From: Domibacillus epiphyticus
GTDB taxonomy: Bacteria; Bacillota; Bacilli; Bacillales; Domibacillaceae
Reading direction: 5' to 3'
NCBI RefSeq assembly: GCF_001975785.1
Contig: NZ_MSFI01000010.1
Span: 1-64,000, forward strand
DNA: 64,000 nucleotides
Both the position numbers and the translations under genes were made by a program. The notes under the pieces were generated by a model that did not search any database, was not told where the DNA came from, and saw only the letters and a program-made list of their open reading frames with translations. Numbering within the stretch: position 1 is the stretch's first letter; every line of letters starts with the position of its first letter. Positions 18,746 through 26,948 of the stretch are shown piece after piece.

Positions 18746-18779
18746 ACATCATAGAAACTAACAAAAGGAGGAACTCACC

Positions 18780-19184
18780 TTGGATCATGTAAAAGCACTT
18801 TTCATTAAGTTTGTGATGATTGCAGTCGTACTGGGGATTGTCCTCACTGGAATTTATGATGGGGAATTCCAAGACACGCTCCTGATCAGTGTCGTTCTCA
18901 CGATTGTCGCTTACATTTTCGGCGATTTGCTTGTTTTTCGGAGTGCCGGCGATGATGAGGATCGAAGCGCAGACCATGTTAAGAGAAACACAATTGCCAC
19001 CGTATCAGATGCTGTTTTAGCCTTTTTGATTATATGGCTTATGGGAAAGGCACTATTTATCAATGATGGAGATGTGCTAACGGCATCTTTTCTATCAGCT
19101 CTTATTCTTGCAGCCGGTGAATGGTTTTTCCATAAATACCTTGATAACCACGTATTTGATGAAAAGCATCACCATGCCACATAA
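18780..19184 (+). CDS. DUF2512 membrane protein (YndM-like)
   Basis: A 134-residue protein with four predicted membrane helices (about residues 9-27, 32-52, 75-92 and 98-117) and a His-rich tail (FDEKHHHAT). Charged DDEDRSADHVKR separates the helix pairs. This matches the YndM / DUF2512 family of Bacillus, of unknown function and often stress-controlled. The start codon is TTG, set 8 bases after a perfect AGGAGG. A consensus sigma-B promoter upstream indicates general-stress induction, in step with the divergent KGG gene. Confidence 0.78.
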   Translation: MDHVKALFIKFVMIAVVLGIVLTGIYDGEFQDTLLISVVLTIVAYIFGDLLVFRSAGDDEDRSADHVKRNTIATVSDAVLAFLIIWLMGKALFINDGDVLTASFLSALILAAGEWFFHKYLDNHVFDEKHHHAT

Positions 19185-19214
19185 TTGGCTATAGTTTATA
19201 CTCAATCAATAGCT

Positions 19215-19262
19215 AAAAAAACAATCGCCATCCCTTCCTTTCAGGGTATGGCGATTGTTTTT
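19215..19262 (+). terminator. Terminator after the DUF2512 gene
   Basis: AAACAATCGCCAT and ATGGCGATTGTTT form a 13-bp stem followed by TTTT. Confidence 0.9.
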
Positions 19263-19682
19263 TCTAGCAAGTAGAAATTTATGCATCGTAAATACCAAAA
19301 AGATAATTACTCTTGCTTGAATATAATGGCGGATTTAAAACATGAAATCCCCAGAAGAGGAGTTTTAATGTCTTTTCCAATAACCGCAGTTTATTTTCTT
19401 GATTGCCCTGAATTATGACATCTATTAATAATGGGATGTACTCCTCGATAAGTAAAAAAAGAAACAGTATGAGGCGCAGCTAAAGGGAATCAATAACTTG
19501 GCATGAACGACAATCCTGATCATCGAGAATGGTATTTAAATGATGCTGCCTATGATGTTATTGACGATTCATATGGTGAAGATCTGCAACCTGAGACTTA
19601 CTTTTATCTAAGTATACAGCACATAAATATCGCAAAAAAACAGCCGGCGAAGGTGAACTGGCTGTTTTTTTGCTTCACAGAG
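19263..19682. other. Intergenic stretch with one hairpin
   Basis: No convincing gene. A short open frame at 19503 (starting MNDNPDHREWYLNDAAYDV) lacks a ribosome binding site and runs straight through a terminator-like hairpin at 19634-19671 (AAACAGCC...GGCTGTTTTTTT), so only a shorter, truncated peptide could exist there. Confidence 0.4.
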
Positions 19683-19935
19683 AAAAGTGCTCCAATACCT
19701 CATCTACCATCTGATCATTGCTGCCAATATACCGAAGAGTACCAGACGACGGAGCCGAATGGCCGTATATCTACTCCAACATCGCCACATCCATTGTCTG
19801 CTGGTAAAGCGGTACCCAAACGTTTTATGCATCGGGTATGTCCCAATATCTCCCCAGTACCACCACATGCTCGTTCAGCCCCGTTAACGATCCTCTAGGC
19901 CCATTTCTTTCATTGCTCGGATCGGATCCACGCTT
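19683..19935 (-). pseudogene. Decayed tyrosine recombinase (phage/plasmid integrase)
   Basis: Read on the minus strand, bits of a XerC/integrase C-terminus survive: PMHKTFGYRF, then after a one-base shift YQQTMDVAMLE, a stop, IYGHSAPSSGTLRYIGSNDQMVDEVLEHF. The HxxR-type motif region (HKTFGYR) and the GHSAPSxTLRYIG block with the catalytic Tyr are recognisable. The 5' part reads DPIRAMKEMGLE, then stops, so most of the N-terminal and core domain is deleted. It is a dead remnant, in the same segment as two decayed IS3 copies. Confidence 0.75.
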
Positions 19936-20037
19936 TTTTTCTTTTTCTGGCAGTAATGAAAAACATTCCATTTCATTTCATTATGTTACAGTAAATATAA
20001 CATAAATATTCAATTCGTTGCATTTGCCTGTATACTT

Positions 20038-20475
20038 TCATTTCGATGAAAAATAATCCTTTAATAAAATATTATTCTTCACTATATCGTCAAGAGTATA
20101 TTGATCAAGTACTCGCAAAAATTGTTCCAAAGCATTATTGAAGATGTGTTTCAATGAACACACTGGCGTAATCAGGCATTTATTATCTTCGTGTTTAAAA
20201 CATTCTACAATATAAAAGTCTTCTTCCGTCTTCCGAATAACTTCTCCTATGTTGATCTCATATGGTGGTTTGGCCAGCCGTATACCGCCTTTTCTGCCTC
20301 GGATTGTCTCTATATACCCCATTTTGCCCAAATTATGAATAATTTTCATTAGATGATTTTTCGAAATACCATAAGCTTCTGCAATATCCTTAATATTTAC
20401 CAGCTCATCTTGATCCTCGGCCGCAAGGTATATCAGCACTCTTAATGAGTAATCTGAATAATTGGTTAAACGCAT
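20038..20475 (-). CDS. nsrR: NsrR, nitric-oxide-sensing Rrf2-family repressor
   Basis: A 145-residue dimeric repressor. The N-terminal winged helix-turn-helix has the Rrf2 opening MRLTNYSDYSLRVLIYLA and IKDIAEAYGISKNHLMKIIHNLGKMGYIETIRGRKGG in part. The three cysteines in VECFKHEDNKCLITPVCSLK bind the [4Fe-4S] cluster that reacts with NO. It is divergent from hmp, and a palindromic site lies between the two; NO would relieve repression of hmp. The ATG at 20475 has an AAGGAGAA upstream. Length and all key residues are normal, so function is very likely intact. Confidence 0.92.
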   Translation of the reverse strand: MRLTNYSDYSLRVLIYLAAEDQDELVNIKDIAEAYGISKNHLMKIIHNLGKMGYIETIRGRKGGIRLAKPPYEINIGEVIRKTEEDFYIVECFKHEDNKCLITPVCSLKHIFNNALEQFLRVLDQYTLDDIVKNNILLKDYFSSK

Positions 20476-20552
20476 ATTCTTCTCCTTGTTAATCCATTTT
20501 TATCCGCCATGTAAAATGTGACAGATTTCAAAAACTTCTATTAAGTGAATTT

Positions 20553-20616
20553 AAAGATGTATTTATAATATTGCTTTTGTTTAAGATAAATTTTATTATA
20601 AAGATGTATTATACAT
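20553..20616. promoter_or_regulatory. NsrR-type operators in the nsrR-hmp gap
   Basis: AAGATGTATTATACAT (20601-20616) contains ATGTAT-T-ATACAT, a perfect 13-bp palindrome. A second AAAGATGTATTTATAAT (20553-20569) repeats the left half. Known NsrR sites are AT-rich palindromes of this form near the hmp promoter. Confidence 0.6.
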
Positions 20617-20648
20617 ACTACTTTAATTAAAAAAGAAGGTATTTAACA

Positions 20649-21866
20649 ATGTTATCTCAAAAAACAATCGATGTCATTAAAGCCACCGTACCTGTATTAG
20701 AAGTACATGGTACTCAAATCACCACTGTATTCTATAAAAACTTATTTAACGATTATCCCGAATTGCTGAATATTTTTAATCATGCAAACCAGCAGCAGGG
20801 ACGCCAGCAAACTGCTCTTGCCAATGCAGTCTTGGCAGCAGCTATGTATATTGATAAATTAGAAACAATTATCCCTGTCGTAAAACAAATTGCCCAAAAA
20901 CACCGAAGTCTTGGTGTAAAACCAGAACATTATCCGATTGTCGGGGAGCATCTTCTTAGAGCAATAAAAGAGGTTCTCGGCGATGCAGCAACAGAAGAGA
21001 TCATCGGTGCATGGACGGATGCATATGGAGTCATCGCTCAAGTATTCATTGATATTGAAAAAGAACTATGTGAAGAAGCAGCCTCACAGGCCGGCGGCTG
21101 GAGCGATTTCAAGAAGTTCAAAGTAATCGATACAGTAAAGGAAAGCGATGTGATCACCTCCTTTTATTTGGCTCCTGCTGACCAATCGTTGGTGCCTGCG
21201 TTTGAACCGGGGCAATATATTACTGTCCGCCTTCAGATCCCAGGAGAAACTTACTTATTGAATCGTCAGTATAGCTTGTCTGCTGTACCGAACAAGGAAT
21301 ACTTCCGTATTTCGGTGAAACGAGAAGCGGAATCAGCTAAGCCAGCTGGCAAGGTTTCTAATTATCTTCACGACCATATCACTAAGGGAGATTTTGTTGA
21401 AATCACCCCCCCAGCAGGGGAATTCACCTTAAAAAGAGATGTTGCTACTCCCGCAGTATTCATCAGCGGCGGTGTCGGCATCACGCCATTTATGAGCATG
21501 GTAGGCAGCATTGCAGAAAATGAACCAAGCCGCCAGGTGAACTTTATACACGCATCAAGAAGTGGAAGCCTGCAAGCCTTTAATCAGGAATTAACAGCCT
21601 TAAAAGAACGTTTAACGAATTACAGCCTTTCATTTGTCTATGAAAATCCTTTGGATCAGGATAAACAGGACAACCACTTTAAAAAACAGGGCTTTATTGA
21701 TGCAGACTTCTTAAAAGAAAATGCCATCGCCCAAGATGCAGATTACTACGTGTGTGGTCCGGTTCCATTTTTGAAGGCAATTCTGAAGGGATTGAAGGAG
21801 CTCGGTGTACAAGACAGCCATATCCACTATGAATTCTTCGGCCCCTCAATAAATTTGGAAGTGTAA
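20649..21866 (+). CDS. hmp: Flavohaemoglobin, nitric oxide dioxygenase
   Basis: A 405-residue cytosolic enzyme that oxidises NO to nitrate with O2 and NAD(P)H. Order: globin domain (1-137), with the haem His in KHRSLGVKPEHYPIVGEH; FAD-binding domain (about 152-262) with LNRQYSLSAVP; NAD-binding domain (about 268-403) with FISGGVGITPFMSM and YYVCGPVPFLKAI, ending HYEFFGP, the FAD-shielding C-terminal signature. Length is normal. Divergent from nsrR with operator palindromes just upstream; ends in a 21934-21974 terminator. Together with the manganese catalase this makes a small stress-defence neighbourhood. Confidence 0.95.
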   Translation: MLSQKTIDVIKATVPVLEVHGTQITTVFYKNLFNDYPELLNIFNHANQQQGRQQTALANAVLAAAMYIDKLETIIPVVKQIAQKHRSLGVKPEHYPIVGEHLLRAIKEVLGDAATEEIIGAWTDAYGVIAQVFIDIEKELCEEAASQAGGWSDFKKFKVIDTVKESDVITSFYLAPADQSLVPAFEPGQYITVRLQIPGETYLLNRQYSLSAVPNKEYFRISVKREAESAKPAGKVSNYLHDHITKGDFVEITPPAGEFTLKRDVATPAVFISGGVGITPFMSMVGSIAENEPSRQVNFIHASRSGSLQAFNQELTALKERLTNYSLSFVYENPLDQDKQDNHFKKQGFIDADFLKENAIAQDADYYVCGPVPFLKAILKGLKELGVQDSHIHYEFFGPSINLEV

Positions 21867-21933
21867 AATCGGTAAAGAAACTGGTTAAACTGGGCTGAAC
21901 CCCACTTTTAAGACAGGGATCAAAACACTTTTC

Positions 21934-21974
21934 AAACAGCCTGTTGCCAATATTGTACCGGCGACAGGCTGTTT
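21934..21974 (+). terminator. Terminator after hmp
   Basis: AAACAGCCTGT(T)GCC and GGCGACAGGCTGTTT form the stem, followed by ATTACG. Confidence 0.8.
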
Positions 21975-21977
21975 ATT

Positions 21978-22165
21978 ACGTTTGAATACGCCTCGACAAT
22001 TTGCACTACGATGGCTGTCGTAGTGATTCTCAAATTGCCGAGGGAGAACGTTTTAGACTTTAGCGAGGCATGAATCGATTCGATGGGGCATTACAGCGGG
22101 CGTTCCTTTACGGGACATGCTCGTGATCATGCCTTTTTCTTTGACTTCCCTCAGGTAATCTCATT
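21978..22165 (-). pseudogene. Decayed IS3-family transposase, second copy, inverted
   Basis: Minus strand reads VKEKGMITSMSRKGTPA, then, allowing one lost base, DNAPIESIHASLKSKTFSLG and LRITTTAIVVQIVEAYSN. This follows the IS3 OrfB order SMSRKGxxxDNAxIESFHxxLKSETFYL...TTAI. Both ends are gone. It is the same element as at 16960-17165 but points the opposite way, so the pair brackets the catalase-to-hmp segment. Confidence 0.8.
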
Positions 22166-22216
22166 TCAACTGTCTTCATTTTCACTTCTGCTGGCTACAT
22201 CACTCATGTCCCCATA

Positions 22217-22277
22217 GAAAAAACACCTCCAAGTTGTATTTAGGTATTCCATACCCTTTTTCAACTTAAAGGTGTTT
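22217..22277. terminator. Terminator-like hairpin
   Basis: AAAAAACACCT...AGGTGTTTTTT with an inner AAGTTG/CAACTT pairing; T-runs on both strands. No clear gene is served by it. The surrounding 22166-22462 holds no convincing ORF. Confidence 0.55.
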
Positions 22278-22462
22278 TTTATTTGTCTCACTATATGGGG
22301 CCATTCCCAGTAGATAGTAGCGTTGCTTTCTTCCAACTGTCTACTTAAAAGGGAGCATATCATTCCTTTATGTTGCACTCGTTGAAGCTAACCTTTATTT
22401 AAGGAAGCTGTTTTAAATTTTCTTTTTAAAGTAAGCAATAGATAGAGACTATATACAAATTA

Positions 22463-23809
22463 TTATTTGCTATTTTTCCTTTTAAATAAATAGAACAGGA
22501 TTAGAAGCACAAACCATAAAGGTGTCATTAATACCGCTAAACGAGTTGCTTCAGCGAATAACATAATAATTAAAATAAAAACAAATAGCGCTAGTACTGC
22601 ATAATTAATAAATGGCGTGAATGGCGCTTTAAAAGTTGACTTTTCTCGTAAATCTGGGCGCAATTTGGAATATCGTATATGAGAAATTAAGATAATACCC
22701 CAAACCCAAATAAAACAAATCGCACTAATGGTCGTCACAATGCTAAAAGCTTGCTCCGGTATAAGCTTACTCAAAAGAGCCCCGATAGAAACGACAACCC
22801 CTGATGTAAGCAAGGCGTCACTAGGTACATGATTTTTATTTAATTTAGCAAGTCTAGCTGGCCCCTGTTTATGACTGCTTAAATTATATAAAATTCTGCT
22901 CGTTGAAAACAGGCCGCTATTACAGGCTGAAGCTGCGGATGTTAGGACAACAAAATTGATGATTCCTGCCGCAATTGGGATACCCACTAAACTAAATACC
23001 TGAACAAACGGACTGCTGGATGCTTGTAATTGAGTCCATGGACTAATGCATAAGATGATGAAAAGAGCACCCACATAGAAAAATAGAATTCTCATAGGAA
23101 TTTTATTTATTGCAGATGGGATGTTTTTTTGGGGATTAGCTGTTTCAGCTGCAGATACCCCTACTAATTCAACACCGACATAGGCAAATACAACCATTTG
23201 AAATGAAAGTAAGAAGCCCGTTATCCCGTTCGGAAATAAACCGCCATGTTCCCATAAATTTTTCACCGAAACAGTTCCCGCATCTGTTTGGAATCCAATG
23301 ACAAGCAAAATGGTTCCCCCAATAATTAAAGCAAGAATCGTAATTACTTTAATTAATGCAAACCAAAACTCCAACTCTCCAAAAAGCTTAACAGTCAGTA
23401 AATTTAAACCCAGTAAAATGATTAAACAGATTAAAGCCGGTATCCATTGCGGGATATCGAACCAGTATTGCACATATAAACCGACAGCTATAATATCAGC
23501 CATTGCTACCATGATCCAGCAAAACCAGTACGTCCATCCAGTCACAAAACCTGCCCACGGCCCAATATACTCAGCCGCAAAGTCCGTAAATGATTGATAA
23601 CCTGCATTTGAGAGAAGCAGTTCTCCTAACGCCCTCATGACAAAAAAGACCGCAATCCCTATGATTAAATAAGCCAGCAGGATAGAGGGTCCTGCTAATT
23701 CTATCGCTTTACCTGAACCTAAAAATAAGCCAGTACCAATCGTCCCGCCAATCGCGATTAACTGTACGTGTCTATTTTTTAAATCTCTTTTTAACTCTTG
23801 CTGTTCCAC
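22463..23809 (-). CDS. APC-family amino acid permease, glycine-riboswitch controlled (CycA-like)
   Basis: A 448-residue, 12-helix permease of the AAT branch: AIGGTIGTGLFLGSGKAIELAGPS (TM1 loop), FVMRALGELLLSN, GWTYWFCWIMVAMADIIAVG, and FAYVGVELVGVSAAETANPQKNIPSAINKIPMRI in part, as in the D-serine/D-alanine/glycine transporter CycA and its Bacillus relatives. The ATG at 23809 has GGGGGAAT upstream. The 5' leader carries a glycine riboswitch and an intrinsic terminator. This strongly suggests glycine (or Gly/Ala) is transported, with the leader tuning expression to the intracellular level. Confidence 0.85.
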   Translation of the reverse strand: MEQQELKRDLKNRHVQLIAIGGTIGTGLFLGSGKAIELAGPSILLAYLIIGIAVFFVMRALGELLLSNAGYQSFTDFAAEYIGPWAGFVTGWTYWFCWIMVAMADIIAVGLYVQYWFDIPQWIPALICLIILLGLNLLTVKLFGELEFWFALIKVITILALIIGGTILLVIGFQTDAGTVSVKNLWEHGGLFPNGITGFLLSFQMVVFAYVGVELVGVSAAETANPQKNIPSAINKIPMRILFFYVGALFIILCISPWTQLQASSSPFVQVFSLVGIPIAAGIINFVVLTSAASACNSGLFSTSRILYNLSSHKQGPARLAKLNKNHVPSDALLTSGVVVSIGALLSKLIPEQAFSIVTTISAICFIWVWGIILISHIRYSKLRPDLREKSTFKAPFTPFINYAVLALFVFILIIMLFAEATRLAVLMTPLWFVLLILFYLFKRKNSK

Positions 23810-23848
23810 GTTAATTCCCCCATGCTAGATATTCCTTTTAGACACAAA

Positions 23849-24022
23849 AAAAGATTGGAGTACTCCAATCTCATAGACGTCAGAATAAAAAATAGCGCTA
23901 TATTATCCTTGTCAGAATACGTAAACACGTGCTTTAATTTATACTCCTGTCCTTTTGCCTGAGATTGTGAACCCTTCGGCGCCGCAAAGATTTGCGATCT
24001 CTCCAGAAACTGCTCCTGCTAA
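23849..24022 (-). ncRNA. Glycine riboswitch with terminator expression platform
   Basis: Minus strand, the aptamer lies at about 24022-23943: CTGGAGAGATCGC, GGCGCCGAAGGGTTCA, and CTCAGGCAAAAGGACAG, matching the glycine aptamer core (GGAGAG...CCGAAGG...UCAGGcaaAAGGACaG). Only one aptamer is seen, so it is a singlet type. Downstream, GATTGGAG-TA-CTCCAATC followed by seven T (23870-23846) is an intrinsic terminator. Singlet glycine switches in front of transporters generally turn the gene off when glycine is plentiful; that direction is inference here. Confidence 0.9.
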
Positions 24023-24113
24023 AGTTTAACCCTTAACAATCATAGCGTATTTGTTATTTGATTGTAAGCATGATTAAGTAAACAGCCAGCATCTCTTTTT
24101 TTCACATTTTATC

Positions 24114-24122
24114 ATTATACCA
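24114..24122 (-). promoter_or_regulatory. Extended -10 promoter of the glycine-riboswitch mRNA
   Basis: Minus strand TGGTATAAT, an extended -10, about 90 bases upstream of the aptamer; the -35 is weak (ATTACA). Confidence 0.6.
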
Positions 24123-24145
24123 CAATTAAAATTAGATGTAATATT

Positions 24146-24310
24146 TTAAAAATTATTTTCCACTTTCATTCGTTGGTTTTGTGAGAATAATAATTTCGGA
24201 AAGTGACCAAACATCGCCCCGGTTATTTCAATAGGAAACGTAAAACATGGGTTTTTAATGTTGTTGAGTTTACCACTAGGAAATACTTTCACATCCAACC
24301 CACTAACTGT
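24146..24310 (-). pseudogene. Unidentified truncated coding remnant
   Basis: A minus-strand open stretch of about 55 codons reads VFPSGKLNNIKNPCFTFP and ITGAMFGHFPKLLF, with protein-like composition. An in-frame stop lies just upstream, with no ribosome binding site. Probably the tail of a lost gene; family not recognised. Its stop overlaps the region just upstream of the glycine-riboswitch promoter. Confidence 0.3.
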
Positions 24311-24553
24311 CTGACGCTAAATTTTTGCTCTTTTAGCCAATTACGTTTGATTTAATCCGTCTCTTGCTCGATTTTTCATTTTATCAACTCACGCCAATTG
24401 TAGTATTAATTTTTTGGGAACGAAACATCTTTAAAGGAGGAGCTTGTCACGGAAACTGGCGCAGCCTTGCTGTGTGGGCTGCCGGTATTGAAATAATGAA
24501 ACACAAGAAGGAAAGATAGTAATTTGAGCAATCAGAGAAGAAAGGCTGAACAG

Positions 24554-24600
24554 CAAAACAGACGCCATTCCTTGTGTTCCAAGGGATGGCGCCTGTTTTG
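24554..24600. terminator. Long hairpin
   Basis: CAAAACAGACGCCATTCCTTG and CAAGGGATGGCGCCTGTTTTG pair over 21 positions with few mismatches. It lies downstream of the 49-residue ORF and is the second hairpin there. Confidence 0.65.
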
Positions 24601-24612
24601 GCAGGCCTTTTA

Positions 24613-24641
24613 AATACAACATAATTTCATTATGTTGTATT
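24613..24641 (-). terminator. Hairpin directly after the 49-residue ORF
   Basis: AATACAACATAAT-GAA-ATTATGTTGTATT: a 13-bp perfect stem beginning one base after the stop codon, with a weak downstream T-run. Confidence 0.65.
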
Positions 24642-24642
24642 G

Positions 24643-24792
24643 CTATTGACTCATTAACTCAATAGCTTTTTTTAAAAGAGCAAGATCTTTGGTTATCTCT
24701 TCTTTAGTCCGTACATCATGGCAACGCTCATACTCGCCATGTAAACGAGTGAGCTCTCTCATAAAGATAAAACGGTCTTTATTGTCACTCAA
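24643..24792 (-). CDS. 49-residue orphan protein under a c-di-GMP riboswitch
   Basis: A small cytosolic, charged helical protein starting (M)SDNKDRFIFMRELTRLHGEY, with one Cys-His pair (ERCHDVRT) and ending LALLKKAIELMSQ. The start codon is TTG, with AAAGGA 10 bases upstream. The ORF sits immediately downstream of a complete GEMM-I aptamer with no terminator in between, so translation is probably what c-di-GMP controls. Two hairpins follow the stop. I do not recognise the family. It lacks the SQELD motif of Spo0E phosphatases despite similar size. A switch devoted to one peptide suggests a role in motility, adhesion or sporulation choice. Confidence 0.65.
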   Translation of the reverse strand: MSDNKDRFIFMRELTRLHGEYERCHDVRTKEEITKDLALLKKAIELMSQ

Positions 24793-24810
24793 GGCGGTGT
24801 GTTCCTTTCC

Positions 24811-24897
24811 ACTTCTGCAACCCGGCTATCTTAGCCTCTAGAAGCCATAGACCCGTGGCTTTGCGTCCTAATCTTTCGATTAGTTTGCCCTTAATTA
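24811..24897 (-). ncRNA. c-di-GMP-I riboswitch (GEMM-I)
   Basis: Minus strand: AAGGGCAAACTAATCGAAAG, then ATTAGGACGCAAAGCCACGG, GTCTATGGCTTCTAGAGGCT and AAGATAGCCGGGTTGC. These match the GEMM-I core in order: GGCAAAC, a GAAA tetraloop on P2, GGACGCAAAGCC forming the ligand site, the P3 arm with receptor, and the closing GCCGGGUU. The ribosome binding site AAAGGA follows 10-15 bases after the aptamer, so the control point is probably translation. No terminator lies between. Confidence 0.93.
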
Positions 24898-25281
24898 TTT
24901 GAGTTAATTTTACTATGAATGTTAAGAAAAAACACTAACAATTCAAATTTTTTCACGTGATGTCGCTATGGATTGCCTGCCCCTCCTCCATATAATCATC
25001 ATGTTATTATATAAACCCACTTAGATTAAAATTTTTACATAGCCTTCCTCTACTAAATAGTGTGCTTCAATAAGCCAAATAAACAAACTAACAAATAACG
25101 AACTTATGGAAGTCCTTTTTTCAATATTTACACAGATTCCTCATAAAAGTTTGATCATATTTAAAATCGTTCTTCTCTCAAGCACCTTACAGTTGAACAA
25201 TCATAAACTATTGCATACCAACCAATTTTTTTAAACTGACCTAGAATGAATGTATGTAAAATACTTTTTTGCAATATGCCT
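24898..25281. other. Intergenic stretch upstream of the c-di-GMP switch
   Basis: AT-rich, no ORF. It must contain the riboswitch promoter; no clear -35/-10 pair with good spacing was found by eye. Confidence 0.4.
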
Positions 25282-26136
25282 TCACAAGCTGGCTAACACC
25301 GCCCCCAAAATGGTGACCAATCCACCAACCAAGGTCAGCCCCGATATTTGTTCTTGCAATATTAGAACCCCTAATAAAACGGTCCAAACGGGAAGGAGGT
25401 TAATATAAGGGGCTGCACGTCCCGCTCCGACGATTTTCACACCGGCATTCCATGCAAAATACGCCACTACGGACGCAAATGTACTAACATAGACGATACA
25501 AATCCATGCATTTGGCGTCATATTAATAGAGCCTAGGTCAACCGTTCCAATACAGCTAACTAAACTAAGAAGTGTGCCGTAAAAAGCGGCTCCGGCTGTC
25601 ATGGTCAGCGGATCTATCTGTTTGCCGTATTTTTTCCCAAGAACCGTATACATGCCCCAAGCCACACAAGATAAAAGAATGGCAGCTTCTCCTATCATAG
25701 ACCCTTCAGAAGAAACACCCTGTTTACCTTGGACGAGCAGGATAACACCAAATATTGATATAACTGCGCCAATCCACGCTTTTGGTTTAACCTTCTCTTT
25801 AAGGAACATTGGAGTAAAGATTAAGATGGTAATGGGAATGCCTGCTGAGATCATGCCTGCCTGAGAGGCACTGATAGATTTTAATCCTATATAATTTAGA
25901 GTAGAAAAGGCGAAGATACCGAGAAACCCTAGCACTAAAAATTCTTTCCACCATTTGATAATAGGAAGCTGCTTCTTGCTTAGAACCAGTAATCCCCAAA
26001 GGATAAGGGTTGAAACAGCCCAGCGTACCGTGTTCAATAACGTGGCAGGTAAAGCAGAGCCTAAGTAACGTCCGCATATGTAGTTGCCTGCCCACAGGAG
26101 AGTGGCTGTGACCAATAGTAAAATGCCTTTTTTCAT
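25282..26136 (-). CDS. EamA/DMT-family transporter
   Basis: A 284-residue membrane protein with ten predicted helices in two EamA repeats. It opens MKKGILLLVTATLLWAGNYICGRYLG, the typical first helix. Repeat 1 ends LKEKVKPKAWIGAVISIFGVILL; repeat 2 contains VAYFAWNAGVKIVGAGRAAPYINLLPVWTVLLGVLILQEQ in part, the second DMT signature. The family exports amino acids or metabolites; the substrate cannot be told. The ATG has AAAGGAA upstream. Isolated gene with large non-coding spaces on both sides. Confidence 0.8.
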   Translation of the reverse strand: MKKGILLLVTATLLWAGNYICGRYLGSALPATLLNTVRWAVSTLILWGLLVLSKKQLPIIKWWKEFLVLGFLGIFAFSTLNYIGLKSISASQAGMISAGIPITILIFTPMFLKEKVKPKAWIGAVISIFGVILLVQGKQGVSSEGSMIGEAAILLSCVAWGMYTVLGKKYGKQIDPLTMTAGAAFYGTLLSLVSCIGTVDLGSINMTPNAWICIVYVSTFASVVAYFAWNAGVKIVGAGRAAPYINLLPVWTVLLGVLILQEQISGLTLVGGLVTILGAVLASL

Positions 26137-26948
26137 GATGCTAATTCCTTTCTTGCTTCCCCAAGCGATAAGATAAAGAGAAAACGTTTATTAATAACAA
26201 TTGAATAGTAATAAGAAGCACGGCCTGCTTTTCACAATCAGTCCCTTCTTAACTTTAAGAAATTGCTTTTCATTGGGTCCTACTGTTCTTCAATCTTCCA
26301 TGAAGATGCGCTGCGTAACTAACATCTCGGTTTAAATGATCGAATTTGCTTAAATTTAAAGCCATATGATTCTTTTTTGTTTTTTCGAACTTTCACCACT
26401 AATCCAGGAGAAAGGTTTCTTGAATTACAGACGTTTTTACTGTAAGTGCATGCTGATTTTCGGTCAAACCTGCATTTAGAACCCCACCCCATGGAAGACT
26501 ACAGGCAGTCCGTTTATACATCCAACTGATCCCGGGCAAAAGGGATATGCAACCGCCCCATACTAAAAAACAAAGCTTTTTCCGGCTCCGTCATTCATTA
26601 CACACTGCCAACTGTTAGGAAAGATGGATTTGGTAATGTCCCCTTCTATGATGCACTAATAAAATAAAATTTACAAAAGCCATTACGGTGTTGGTTTATT
26701 ATGCCCATCTTCCTTTAAAAATGGAAAATCGGTTGTTTGACCCATTTTGCTTTCGAGTAGTCTTTTGAAGCCAGCTTATCCTGATGATTTTTCAGTAATG
26801 CCCCTCTTTTACGCTGCCAATTACTTTATTACTAGAGCTATAGGTTCTGTATGTAGGAAAGTTTCTATCTTTTGAATAACCGTAGCATGAATGCGGTATC
26901 AATGCATCTGAAAGCTGCAGTCAAATACCGTAATATGTATTTCACTAT
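26137..26948. other. Long intergenic stretch, possible decayed gene
   Basis: No intact ORF. On the minus strand around 26420-26660 broken frames look protein-like (CIIEGDITKSIFPNSWQ, a stop, YGAVAYPFCPGSVG, NGLPVVFHGVGF), consistent with a degraded gene of unknown identity. No repeats or RNA genes were recognised. Confidence 0.3.

Noticed and set aside
19503-19898. 131-residue plus-strand ORF
   Set aside because: No ribosome site; it runs through a terminator-like hairpin and then antisense through the decayed integrase.
22166-22378. 70-residue minus-strand ORF
   Set aside because: Spans a terminator-like hairpin; no ribosome site and no recognisable family.
24431-24622. 63-residue minus-strand ORF
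   Set aside because: It consists largely of hairpin arms (24554-24600) read as protein.
24898-24945. Promoter of the c-di-GMP switch
   Set aside because: Candidate boxes (TTGTTA and TAAAAT/TAGTAA) have spacers of 20-23 bases, too long to claim.
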